Source of the DNA: a beta proteobacterium CB
Lineage (GTDB): Bacteria > Pseudomonadota > Gammaproteobacteria > Burkholderiales > Burkholderiaceae
Assembly: GCA_000342265.1 (NCBI GenBank)
Contig: CP004348.1
Location: 372,001 to 436,000, forward strand
Reading direction: 5' to 3'
DNA length: 64,000 nucleotides
The position numbers were made by a program, and so were the translations under genes. Under the pieces are notes generated by a model. That model did no database searches, was not told the DNA's origin, and saw nothing but the letters and a program-made list of their open reading frames with translations. Positions 6,200 to 14,973 of this stretch are shown piece by piece; position 1 is the first letter of the stretch, and every line of letters begins with the position of its first letter.

Positions 6200-8600
6200 T
6201 TTTGATGTATTAGCTGAAAAGTATTTAAAAAATGGTGAAAAAGATGAGCAAACTATTTTTGCAAGGGTGGCAAAAAGTCTCGCCTCAGTAGAAGAGCCGT
6301 CTCTACGCGAAGAAGTGGAGAAGAAATTCTTGGAGAATTTCAATGCAGGCGCCATTGGCGCCGGTCGCATTATGAGCTCAGCGGGAACTGGGATTAAGGC
6401 AACTCTAATTAATTGCTTTGTGCAGCCGGTTGGAGATTGTATTCAGGACTTAGATGAGGATGGTTACCCTGGTATTTATGAGGCTTTAAAGCAGGCTGCC
6501 GAAACTATGCGTCGTGGCGGCGGGGTTGGGTATGACTTTTCTAGAATTCGACCAAAAGGTTCCGAGGTCAAAGGAACCGCCTCAATTGCTTCAGGCCCTT
6601 GTAGTTACATCAATGTATTTGATCAATCCTGCTCCACAGTAGAAAGCGCTGGATCAAGACGGGGGGCTCAAATGGGCGTATTGAGAATAGACCACCCAGA
6701 TATATTGGATTTCATTACGGCAAAAAGAACGCCGGGTCGATGGAATAACTTCAATGTCTCCGTTGGCGTTTCAAATGATTTCATGCGATCGGTTGAAAAT
6801 GATGGGGAGATGGAGCTAGTACACAAGGCAAAGCCTGGTGAATTATTGATTGCGGATGGAGCTTACCAAAAATCGGATCAAATCTGGGTATACAAGAAAG
6901 TAAAAGCAAGAGATGTTTGGGATGCGGTTATGCAATCGGCCTATGATTTTGCCGAGCCTGGAATTTTATTTCTGGACAATATTAATCAGGATAATAATTT
7001 GTATTATTGCGAGAGGATTGAGGCGACCAATCCTTGTGGTGAGCAGCCCTTGCCTCCCTATGGTTGTTGTGACCTAGGCCCTATAATTCTCCCCAGATTT
7101 ATCGTCAATCCTTTCGGGTTTTCAGGTGAACCTTATTTTGATTTCGATAAATTCTCTGAAGTAGTGAAGGTTCAAGTACGCATGCTTGATAATGTCTTGG
7201 ATGCAACATACTGGCCACTTGAAGAGCAGGGATTAGAGGCCCACTCAAAGCGACGTATTGGCGTAGGCTTTACCGGTCTTGGAGATGCCTTAATTATGCT
7301 TAAGCTGGCATACAACAGCGCTCCAGCGAGATTAAAGGCCGCGGAAATATCAGAAAAGTTGCGTGATATTTCCTACGAGGCTTCAATTGCATTGGCTCAG
7401 GAGAAAGGGTCATTTCCAGATTTGGATATCGACCAATATCTTTCGGGTGGAAATTTTGCGAGTCGACTTGGTGAGGATTTGAAGAAAAAAATTCGGCAGT
7501 TTGGCTTGAGAAATAGCCACCTGTTGTCGATAGCGCCTACTGGAACAGTGAGTCTTGCATTCGCAGATAATGCATCAAATGGAATTGAGCCTCCTTTCTC
7601 ATGGACATATACCAGAAAGAAAAGAGAGGCTGATGGCTCAACGAAAGAGTATGCGGTTGAGGATCACGCTTGGAGGATGTATAAGGAATTGGGTGGAGAC
7701 GTCAATGTATTGCCAGAGTATTTCGTAACTGCCTTAGAAATGTCTGCTGAAGATCATATTTTGATGATGGAAGCAGTTCAACCATTTATTGATACCGCCA
7801 TTTCAAAAACGGTAAATGTTCCGGCAGATTATCCTTATGAGAAATTTAAGGATCTATATCTAACGGCATGGAAGTCCAGGCTCAAGGGAATGGCCACCTA
7901 TCGACCCAATAGTATTTTGGGTTCGGTATTGCAGGTAACTCCTAGTCCAAACGAGAATCCCTTAAGCGCAGATCTAGATGGCGAGGATTGGAGAAATAGT
8001 CCGTCAAAAAAAGTGGTGGATCGCCGTCCTAATGGCGAATTACCTGCGGTGGCTGAGAAAATTAATTACTGGACTCAGGATGGGCAAAAAACGCTGTATT
8101 TAATTATTTCCTTTTTGACTGTTGAGGGGGTGGTTGCTGGCAAGAAAGCAAGTGTTGAGAGGGCAATTGAATTTTTTATGCCTGTAGGTCAAAGTGGAGA
8201 GTCTCAGCAGTGGATTACTTCGAGTATGCGAATGCTCTCTCTTGCAGCGCGGGGAGGCTTTCTTGCTAGAGCTTTAAGCGATATGAGGAAGGTTGCTTGG
8301 GATAGAGGGCCTGTTCGATTAGGAACGAAGAAAAAGCAAGATGGTGCTGTAGCCCCAATGTGGCATGACTCTGAAGTGGCTGCTGTAGCTTTTGCTATTG
8401 AGAATATCCTAGCCAAAAGGGGAATTACAGAATTTAAAGCTGCAGAGGAGTTTACGATTGGTGAGCTTGATTCTCAAAAAAGCACGGGCGGGGGCCTAAT
8501 GGCTGGGAAAAAATGTCCGGACTGTGGCGCTCATGCGATGATAAAAAAAGATGGCTGTGATTACTGCACAAGTTGTGGTTACGTCGGAGCGTGTGGCTAA
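6180..8600 (+). CDS. nrdJ: Adenosylcobalamin-dependent (class II) ribonucleotide reductase, 806 aa
   Basis: Reduces ribonucleotides to deoxyribonucleotides with a vitamin-B12-generated radical and so works with or without oxygen. Visible marks are the N-terminal redox Cys79 in INCFVQPVGDC, GGGVGYDFSRIRPKGS, the NPCGEQPLPPYGCCDLG active-site loop with the thiyl-radical cysteine, SIAPTGTVSLAFADNASNG, and a C-terminal zinc-ribbon-like tail with CPDCG and CTSCGYVGACG, which also supplies shuttle cysteines. It overlaps the previous gene by 20 bp. Its place in a nitrate-respiration block suggests a role in anaerobic DNA synthesis. No cobalamin riboswitch was recognised. Confidence 0.93.
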   Translation: MVMQPISFDVLAEKYLKNGEKDEQTIFARVAKSLASVEEPSLREEVEKKFLENFNAGAIGAGRIMSSAGTGIKATLINCFVQPVGDCIQDLDEDGYPGIYEALKQAAETMRRGGGVGYDFSRIRPKGSEVKGTASIASGPCSYINVFDQSCSTVESAGSRRGAQMGVLRIDHPDILDFITAKRTPGRWNNFNVSVGVSNDFMRSVENDGEMELVHKAKPGELLIADGAYQKSDQIWVYKKVKARDVWDAVMQSAYDFAEPGILFLDNINQDNNLYYCERIEATNPCGEQPLPPYGCCDLGPIILPRFIVNPFGFSGEPYFDFDKFSEVVKVQVRMLDNVLDATYWPLEEQGLEAHSKRRIGVGFTGLGDALIMLKLAYNSAPARLKAAEISEKLRDISYEASIALAQEKGSFPDLDIDQYLSGGNFASRLGEDLKKKIRQFGLRNSHLLSIAPTGTVSLAFADNASNGIEPPFSWTYTRKKREADGSTKEYAVEDHAWRMYKELGGDVNVLPEYFVTALEMSAEDHILMMEAVQPFIDTAISKTVNVPADYPYEKFKDLYLTAWKSRLKGMATYRPNSILGSVLQVTPSPNENPLSADLDGEDWRNSPSKKVVDRRPNGELPAVAEKINYWTQDGQKTLYLIISFLTVEGVVAGKKASVERAIEFFMPVGQSGESQQWITSSMRMLSLAARGGFLARALSDMRKVAWDRGPVRLGTKKKQDGAVAPMWHDSEVAAVAFAIENILAKRGITEFKAAEEFTIGELDSQKSTGGGLMAGKKCPDCGAHAMIKKDGCDYCTSCGYVGACG

Positions 8601-8621
8601 TCATCTGTGGATGCAGTGAGT

Positions 8622-9587
8622 TCAATATAGTTTTTGTTGAATCAACAAGATTATTGTTCGGGCTAGCAAAAATAGGACAAGCGCAGTAGAAATAGCAATT
8701 GCAATCGTCGCAGCTTGATGGGGCCAGCCTCCTCGTATAACCGCCTCAATGACGCAAGAGGTGGTTGCAGCAGCAGGGAATGCAAATGACCAAAATCCAA
8801 ATGAAAAGGGGACCGCCGTCCAAGACCGCCATCTCGTGAGTACTGCAAAAATAGGACCTGATGCAATACCCAAACCTACCAAGATGGCATCAACTGGAAG
8901 GTTTGGCCAAATCGTAATGGCGGTGATGGTGCTAACTGCTGCTGGACCCATTTCAATTCCAATAGTTGGGCGAAATTGCGGTGGCAGAGGGCCTGCAAAC
9001 AAGCGATGCAAAATGCGCATTTCTAATAACGCCCAACCTCCAAGACCCATTCCCCATACAAGATATCCAAATCCAGGCAATCCAATTGCAGCTAACGCAG
9101 CGCCTCCAACTAAGCCGCCAGGAACAATGGGTAGATACAGCGCTGGTGTTACTTGGTCAGTGGGCATATTACCCATTGAGAGCATATGAACCACTCGCCA
9201 AGCAATGGTGACTTGAATAATGAGCGCGATAGCAGTTAACGTATAAGCAAACGTAGAGTATTCCGGAAATCTGGGGAATAGTAGAGCGATAGCAAGCATT
9301 GTGCTAATAGGAAAATAAGCCATCATTGGGCCTAAAACCGGGTTTAAGAACTTCTCCCTAATCGCTTGAGGATAAAAAATCGCCTTAATACTCCAGAGTA
9401 TTGTTAGAAAGCATAGAATGAAGATGCCGAGTACAAGAAAAAAACGTTCAATCCAAAAAGTTGAAATTGAAGTGACGTGAGAGTATTTACTCCATGCGAA
9501 GGAGAGGCTAAGTAAGCTTAGGGACATGCCAAATAGTCCTGGGTGTAGGCGATGAAGCCAATTGGGCTCTTTGTCTCTTTGTATCAT
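8622..9587 (-). CDS. SLAC1/TehA family anion channel or transporter, 321 aa
   Basis: About ten membrane helices with the pattern of the TehA/SLAC1 (TDT) family: LHPGLFGMSLSLLSLSFAW at the start, GPMMAYFPISTML, and repeated helical hairpins. Bacterial members are linked to tellurite or dicarboxylate export, and plant SLAC1 passes nitrate and chloride. In this neighbourhood, anion (nitrate or nitrite) movement is an attractive inference. It is divergent from narX with only 17 bp between starts, so at least one promoter lies inside the neighbouring gene. It converges on nrdJ at its other end. Confidence 0.82.
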   Translation of the reverse strand: MIQRDKEPNWLHRLHPGLFGMSLSLLSLSFAWSKYSHVTSISTFWIERFFLVLGIFILCFLTILWSIKAIFYPQAIREKFLNPVLGPMMAYFPISTMLAIALLFPRFPEYSTFAYTLTAIALIIQVTIAWRVVHMLSMGNMPTDQVTPALYLPIVPGGLVGGAALAAIGLPGFGYLVWGMGLGGWALLEMRILHRLFAGPLPPQFRPTIGIEMGPAAVSTITAITIWPNLPVDAILVGLGIASGPIFAVLTRWRSWTAVPFSFGFWSFAFPAAATTSCVIEAVIRGGWPHQAATIAIAISTALVLFLLARTIILLIQQKLY

Positions 9588-9604
9588 TATTTATATGTTG
9601 TGGA

Positions 9605-11455
9605 ATGAAGAATACCGAATTTACCTTAAAAAAGAAACTAATGATCATTGGCACGACACTTTTGGTGTTGGCGATGATTTCTATTAGCTTTACTTTATGG
9701 GTTACTTGGAAGCTTGAGGGTGGCGCGGCAGCAATCAATGAGGCTGGCCGCATGAGAATGCAAACTTATCAGTTAGCCCTTCTGGTAAATGAGGGTGATG
9801 CTGCGGCAACAACTAAGCTAATAACTAAGTTTGACAACAGCATCATTACCCTTAAATATGGAGATCCAGCTCGGCCGCTATTTGTGCCTTGGAATCAATT
9901 AAATAAACAATTGTTTCTAAATATTTCTGGTCAATGGAGCAGCATCAAAGATGATCTACAGACGAGGAAGGCTACCAGTATTTCTGTATCGCGCATTGAT
10001 AATTTTGTTGCGAATATTGATCGGTTTGTCGGGTCAATAGAAGTCGAGGTTGATTACTGGACAAATATGCTCCATCTATTCCAGTTTGCTATGTTGGCTA
10101 TCTCTCTTTTTGCCACATTAGTCATCATGTATGTGGGGTATTCCGTTATTTTAGATCCAGTAGAGAAGCTGCGCATTGGTTTTGATGGTGTGAGATCCGG
10201 AAAATTAAATACACGAGTTCAAATCGAGGCAAAAGATGAATTTGGTGATTTGGCAATCGGCTTTAATTCAATGACTGAAACTATTAGTGACTTGTATAGC
10301 GGGTTAGAGGCAAAGGTCCGGGAAAAGACATTCCATTTACAAGAGCGACAAAATCGTTTGCAAGCGCTATATGATTTGAGTTCATTCGTTTCAACAGAAG
10401 ATAATCTGGAAAGATTGGCTCAAGGATTTTCAAAGCGAATTTTATCTATAACGGACGCTTCTGCCATCGCGATACGTTGGACAGATCAGGCAAATAAGAG
10501 ATATTTTTTATTATCTGGCGCAAATTTACCCTCATCCATTGCCGAGGAAGAGCAATGTTTGGTTGCTGGAGACTGTTACTGTGGACAGTCTAGTGGTAAT
10601 GCAGAAATTCAGGTAATTACATTTGATCCAAAGATAGAGGCGGATCGGCATTGCGTAAAGGCAGGTTATAACGCCCTTATTTCGGTTCCGATCCTATTTC
10701 AGCAAGATTTACTTGGCGAAATTGATATTTTTTATACTAAGGAGCAGTCGATAGATTCAGATCAGAGGGCCTTGCTAGGGACCTTGGCGCATCATTTGGC
10801 TGGGGCAATGGAGGCTTTGAGAATTAAAGCTTTGGAGAAAGAGGCGGCAATTTCTGAGGAGCGCAGTTTATTAGCAAGAGAGTTGCATGATTCAATTGCG
10901 CAGTCACTAGCGTTTTTAAAATTACAGGTTGGAATGCTCAGAGATGAGATCGTAGAGCCCGCTACGGAAAAGGCCAAAACTATCCTAGGTGAGTTGGATG
11001 AAGGCTTGAGAGAAAGTTATAGTGACGTGCGCGAGCTTTTGTTGCATTTTAGAACGCGTACTAATACCGAGGATATTGAACCTGCGATAAAGACGACTTT
11101 ACAAAAATTCGAGCACCAATCCGGTATTCATACTGAGCTATCTGTTGAAGGGCAAGGACTTCCTTTAGCGCCAGATGTTCAGATTCAGGTAATGCATGTC
11201 ATTCAAGAGGCCTTATCAAATATCAGAAAGCATTCGAAAGCGAGCATTGTAAGAGTCGAAGTAGCGCAATCGCCAAAATGGACGTTTAGAGTAATTGATG
11301 ATGGGATTGGTTTTTCAACAGAGCTAAATACGGTTGATAGCACGCATGTGGGGATGAGTATCATGCAGGAACGTGCCAATAAAATTGGAGCCAAGCTGGA
11401 GTTGAGCTCGGAGGCATTGGCAGGAACCTGCATATCGTTAACTTTACCTACGTAG
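9605..11455 (+). CDS. narX: Nitrate/nitrite sensor histidine kinase NarX, 616 aa
   Basis: An inner-membrane sensor kinase. A first membrane helix (about residues 13-33) is followed by the P-box nitrate-sensing motif AAAINEAGRMRMQTYQ (residues about 41-56). Then come a second helix (about 158-182), a HAMP linker (KDEFGDLAIGFNSM), a GAF-like cysteine-rich region (about 310-340), and a HisKA_3 domain with phospho-acceptor His427 in ARELHDSIAQSLAFLKLQ. The HATPase end has IQEALSNIRKH and DDGIGF. It senses periplasmic nitrate/nitrite and phosphorylates NarL, which is encoded next. Confidence 0.93.
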   Translation: MKNTEFTLKKKLMIIGTTLLVLAMISISFTLWVTWKLEGGAAAINEAGRMRMQTYQLALLVNEGDAAATTKLITKFDNSIITLKYGDPARPLFVPWNQLNKQLFLNISGQWSSIKDDLQTRKATSISVSRIDNFVANIDRFVGSIEVEVDYWTNMLHLFQFAMLAISLFATLVIMYVGYSVILDPVEKLRIGFDGVRSGKLNTRVQIEAKDEFGDLAIGFNSMTETISDLYSGLEAKVREKTFHLQERQNRLQALYDLSSFVSTEDNLERLAQGFSKRILSITDASAIAIRWTDQANKRYFLLSGANLPSSIAEEEQCLVAGDCYCGQSSGNAEIQVITFDPKIEADRHCVKAGYNALISVPILFQQDLLGEIDIFYTKEQSIDSDQRALLGTLAHHLAGAMEALRIKALEKEAAISEERSLLARELHDSIAQSLAFLKLQVGMLRDEIVEPATEKAKTILGELDEGLRESYSDVRELLLHFRTRTNTEDIEPAIKTTLQKFEHQSGIHTELSVEGQGLPLAPDVQIQVMHVIQEALSNIRKHSKASIVRVEVAQSPKWTFRVIDDGIGFSTELNTVDSTHVGMSIMQERANKIGAKLELSSEALAGTCISLTLPT

Positions 11456-11495
11456 GTGATATTCTGTTATCTCAATATTGAAGGTGTGGAAAAAA

Positions 11496-12155
11496 TTGGA
11501 AAAAATCCGGATTCTAGTTGTTGACGATCACACCTTATTTAGGCGAGGTTTGATCGCTTTAATTTCGCAGGCCAGTGACTTTGATGTTGTCGGCGAAGCT
11601 GGGGACGCTATTGAGGCGTTACGCTTATGTAAATCTCTAAAGCCGGATGTAATCTTGCTTGACAATCATTTGCCTGGCGCCAGTGGCATTCAATCGCTCC
11701 CTGATATTTTTTATGCATCCCCTGATTCGACTGTCATCATGCTTACAGTGAGCGAAGATGAATCTGATTTAATGCAAGCTTTGCAAAATGGCGCCCAGGG
11801 GTATTTGCTTAAAACTAGCGAGAAAGACGAGCTTCTACTTGGCATTCGGAAGGCGTTTGAAGGTGAGTCGGTTATTAGCAAGGAGCTGACTCATAAGCTA
11901 GTTAGTGCCTTTAAGACCAATACCAGAAAAGAAGATAAGCCCTCAAATACTTCTTTGGCGGCTACGTTATCACCCAGGGAGATCGATACTGTCCGCTTGA
12001 TTGCCGTTGGGTCAAGTAATAAAGAAATCGCTCGGCAGCTTGGCATAGCTGAAACTACTGTCAAGATTCACGTACAGCATATTTTGAGAAAGCTCAACTT
12101 GACTTCTCGAGTACAGGTAGCAGTGTTTGCCAATGCTGAAGGCATTATTTCGTAA
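11496..12155 (+). CDS. narL: Nitrate/nitrite response regulator NarL
   Basis: A two-domain regulator: a receiver (IRILVVDDHTLFRRGL, phospho-Asp in DVILLDNHLPGASG) and a LuxR-type HTH (LSPREIDTVRLIAVGSSNKEIARQLGIAETTVKIHVQHILRKL). The partner of NarX, it should activate the nar genes that follow. The start is a judgement. The open frame begins at TTG 11478, but TTG 11496 is preceded by AAGGTG at 9-bp spacing and gives an N-terminus like that of other NarL proteins (MEKIRILVV). Confidence 0.9.
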   Translation: MEKIRILVVDDHTLFRRGLIALISQASDFDVVGEAGDAIEALRLCKSLKPDVILLDNHLPGASGIQSLPDIFYASPDSTVIMLTVSEDESDLMQALQNGAQGYLLKTSEKDELLLGIRKAFEGESVISKELTHKLVSAFKTNTRKEDKPSNTSLAATLSPREIDTVRLIAVGSSNKEIARQLGIAETTVKIHVQHILRKLNLTSRVQVAVFANAEGIIS

Positions 12156-12198
12156 GTACTAGTCCTAAAGAACTATAAGCCACAGCTGCCTATAGTTC

Positions 12199-12223
12199 GA
12201 CTGCTTTTTGAAAGTAGTCTTTT
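12199..12223 (+). terminator. Possible terminator after narXL
   Basis: GACTGCTTT and AAAGTAGTC pair with one G-U across a TTG loop and run into TTTT. The stem is A/T-rich and the T-run short, so it may be weak. It would separate narXL from narK. Confidence 0.4.
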
Positions 12224-12283
12224 GGAGGATATTCTTAATCCCCGTTAGTTTTGATAATTAACTCATGACATTAAGGGGTATTC

Positions 12284-13546
12284 ATGAGTTCGATAGCCAA
12301 AACTAGCGCTAAAGCATATTCAGTTTTGATTGTCAGCACATTTGCCTTCACCGTTTGCTTTATGGTGTGGATGATGTTCGGGGTGATTGGTATACCGATT
12401 AAAAAATCACTCGACTTAAGTGCAACTCAATTTGGTCTTTTAACAGCTACCCCTATTTTGACTGGTTCACTTGTACGTGTGCCCCTGGGAATCTGGACCG
12501 ATCGATTCGGTGGTCGCATTGTGATGTTTTTACTGATGCTCTCTACAGTTATTCCTATCTGGATGATGAGTTATGCCAGCCAATATTGGCACTTTCTGGT
12601 TATTGGTCTATTCGTAGGCTTGGCTGGCGGATCGTTCTCTGTCGGCACTCCTTATGTAGCAAGATGGTTCCCAAAAAATCGTCAGGGTTTTGCAATGGGC
12701 GTCTATGGTGCTGGTAACTCTGGTGCCGCAGTTAACAAATTTATAGCGCCTGCCTTGGTGGTGGCATTTGGTTGGGCTGTAGTACCGCAGGTATATGCAG
12801 GCGTTATGTTGGGCGCAGCACTCTTATTTTGGATTTTTAGTGCTAGCGATCCTTCTCATTTGGTAACGAGCAATATTTCCTTTAAAGATCAATTAAAAGC
12901 CCTAAAAGACCCGAAAGTATTGCGCTACTGCCAGTACTACAGCATTGTCTTTGGTGGTTATGTTGGCCTCAGTTTGTGGATGGTGCAGTACTACGTCGGT
13001 GAGTTTGGTCTGGAAATTCGGACCGCCGCATTACTTGCTGCATGTTTCTCATTACCTGGTGGCATATTAAGAGCAATTGGTGGATGGTTATCTGACAAAT
13101 ATGGTGCCCATCAGGTCACTTGGTGGGTAATGTGGGTAAGTTGGATTTGCCTTTTTTTACTCTCTTACCCCCAAACCGATTTCACTATCCAAACGATTAA
13201 TGGGCCTGAGACTTTTCACATTGGCCTAAATATTTATTTGTTTACTGGCCTCATGTTCATCTTGGGCATTGCATGGGCGTTTGGTAAGGCCAGTGTTTTC
13301 AAATATATCGGCGACGACTACCCAGAAAATATCGGCACCATTTCAGGAATTGTTGGCTTGGCCGGTGGTTTGGGCGGATTCATTCTGCCGATTATGTTTG
13401 GCGCCATTTTAGATATCACAGGGATTCGTTCAAGTGCATTCATGCTGATGTACGGCGTAGTGTGGGTATCGCTTATCTGGATGTATCTCACTGAAGTTCG
13501 TAAATCTGAAGTGATGGGTGCTAAATCCATTCCATCGCTCTCTTAA
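12284..13546 (+). CDS. narK1: NarK1-type nitrate/proton symporter, 420 aa
   Basis: A major facilitator protein with about twelve helices. The family marks are MVWMMFGVIGIPIKKSL in helix 1, RVPLGIWTDRFGGR between helices 2 and 3, and the nitrate signature glycine-rich helix GLAGGSFSVGTPYVARWFP; a second copy of the type GIVGLAGGLGGFILP lies in the C-terminal half. NarK1 proteins bring nitrate in with protons to start respiration. The ribosome site AAGGGG is 5 bp before the ATG. It is the first gene of a narK1-narK2-narGHJI operon. Confidence 0.92.
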   Translation: MSSIAKTSAKAYSVLIVSTFAFTVCFMVWMMFGVIGIPIKKSLDLSATQFGLLTATPILTGSLVRVPLGIWTDRFGGRIVMFLLMLSTVIPIWMMSYASQYWHFLVIGLFVGLAGGSFSVGTPYVARWFPKNRQGFAMGVYGAGNSGAAVNKFIAPALVVAFGWAVVPQVYAGVMLGAALLFWIFSASDPSHLVTSNISFKDQLKALKDPKVLRYCQYYSIVFGGYVGLSLWMVQYYVGEFGLEIRTAALLAACFSLPGGILRAIGGWLSDKYGAHQVTWWVMWVSWICLFLLSYPQTDFTIQTINGPETFHIGLNIYLFTGLMFILGIAWAFGKASVFKYIGDDYPENIGTISGIVGLAGGLGGFILPIMFGAILDITGIRSSAFMLMYGVVWVSLIWMYLTEVRKSEVMGAKSIPSLS

Positions 13547-13570
13547 ATATCGCAAAGAAAAGGAAACATC

Positions 13571-14953
13571 ATGTCCTCGACCGTAATTTCGCGCTGGGAG
13601 CCGGAGAATAAGCAGTTTTGGGAATTTACTGGAAAGCCGATCGCGAAGCGCAATTTATTGATCTCGATTCCGGCATTAACCCTCGCATTTGCAGTCTGGA
13701 TGGTGTGGTCAGTAGTAGTGGTGAACTTGCCGAATGTTGGATTTAAATTCTCGACGAATCAACTTTTTTGGTTGGCATCCCTTCCTGCATTATGTGGCGC
13801 TACTCTGCGAATTTTTTATTCTTTTGCAGTTCCAATCTTTGGAGGCAGACGCTGGACGGCAATTTCAACGGCATCATTATTAATTCCTGCTGTTGGCATC
13901 GGATTTGCAGTCCAGAATCCGGCAACCCCTTATGAGTTTTTCATCTTGCTAGCCTTGTTATGTGGGTTGGGTGGCGGAAATTTTGCTTCCTCAATGGCTA
14001 ATATCAGCTTCTTTTACCCCAAAGCGCAAAAAGGCACGGCATTAGGCCTTAATGCAGGTCTAGGTAATTTGGGGGTATCTATTGTTCAGTTAGTTGTACC
14101 GCTAGTGATTACAGCAGGCGTATTTGGTAGTTTAGGTGGTGACTCCACAATAATTTTAAAAGCCGGTAAAGAAGTTCCAATGTGGCTGCAAAATGCTGGC
14201 TTCATTTGGGTGCCTTTTATTGCGGTATCGGCAATTGCTGCCTGGTTTGGTATGAACGATTTGGCTGAGGCAAAAGCCTCTTTTGCTGATCAAGCAGTGA
14301 TTTTTAAGCGCAAACATAACTGGCTCATGTGCTGGTTGTATTTGGGTACCTTCGGCTCTTTTATTGGCTACTCAGCTGGCTTTCCTTTGCTGATTAAGAG
14401 CCAATTTCCTGGCGTTAACGCGCTTAGTTATGCATGGCTTGGACCATTGGTTGGTGCATTAGCAAGACCTATAGGTGGATGGCTGGCAGATAAGCTAGGC
14501 GGCGCCAGAGTTACATTCTGGAACTTCATTGCAATGGGTGCTGGTGTACTTGCAGTCTTGAATTATCTGCCTCTTAAAGGCGCGGGTGGTGACTTCTACG
14601 GATTCTTGTTTGCATTTATGGTGTTGTTTGCAACATCTGGAATTGGCAATGGATCAACTTTCCGCATGATCCCAGTCATTTTCATGACAGAGCGTCAACG
14701 TGCCGCTGGCAATACTCAGGCTGACAAGGACCAAGCAATTCGTGATGCCAATAAAGAAGCTGCAGCAGTGCTCGGTTTTAGTTCTGCAGTAGGTGCTTAC
14801 GGCGGATTCTTCATTCCCAAGAGTTATGGAAGTTCTATTGCTGCTACAGGCGGTCCTGAAGCTGCCCTGTACTCGTTCATTATTTTTTACGTTACCTGTA
14901 CGTTCATTACTTGGTGGTATTACAGCCGTAAGAACGCACCAATGCCTTGCTAA
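13571..14953 (+). CDS. narK2: NarK2-type nitrate/nitrite antiporter, 460 aa
   Basis: A second major facilitator of the NarK family, 24 bp after narK1. It shows FAVWMVWSVVVVNLPNVGF, a first nitrate signature GLGGGNFASSMANISFFYP and a second one in LGFSSAVGAYGGFFIPKSYG, with an inserted loop rich in charged residues (about residues 375-400) before it. NarK2 proteins exchange nitrite for nitrate across the inner membrane and keep nitrate respiration running. The pairing of K1 and K2 just ahead of narG is common in Betaproteobacteria. Confidence 0.92.
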   Translation: MSSTVISRWEPENKQFWEFTGKPIAKRNLLISIPALTLAFAVWMVWSVVVVNLPNVGFKFSTNQLFWLASLPALCGATLRIFYSFAVPIFGGRRWTAISTASLLIPAVGIGFAVQNPATPYEFFILLALLCGLGGGNFASSMANISFFYPKAQKGTALGLNAGLGNLGVSIVQLVVPLVITAGVFGSLGGDSTIILKAGKEVPMWLQNAGFIWVPFIAVSAIAAWFGMNDLAEAKASFADQAVIFKRKHNWLMCWLYLGTFGSFIGYSAGFPLLIKSQFPGVNALSYAWLGPLVGALARPIGGWLADKLGGARVTFWNFIAMGAGVLAVLNYLPLKGAGGDFYGFLFAFMVLFATSGIGNGSTFRMIPVIFMTERQRAAGNTQADKDQAIRDANKEAAAVLGFSSAVGAYGGFFIPKSYGSSIAATGGPEAALYSFIIFYVTCTFITWWYYSRKNAPMPC

Positions 14954-14973
14954 GAAAATATTAAAGGATTGAT

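Noticed and set aside
8749..9189. Plus-strand open frame of 146 codons
   Set aside because: Antisense to the SLAC1-type gene; composition is Pro/Asn/Lys-rich, as expected for the reverse of membrane codons.
12251..12264. FNR-like site before narK1
   Set aside because: Only the left half (TTGAT) fits; the right half matches two of five bases.
12274..12280. NarL heptamer-like word (TACCCCT on the minus strand) before narK1
   Set aside because: It coincides with the ribosome site AAGGGG of narK1, only 3 bp from the ATG, and has no partner heptamer.
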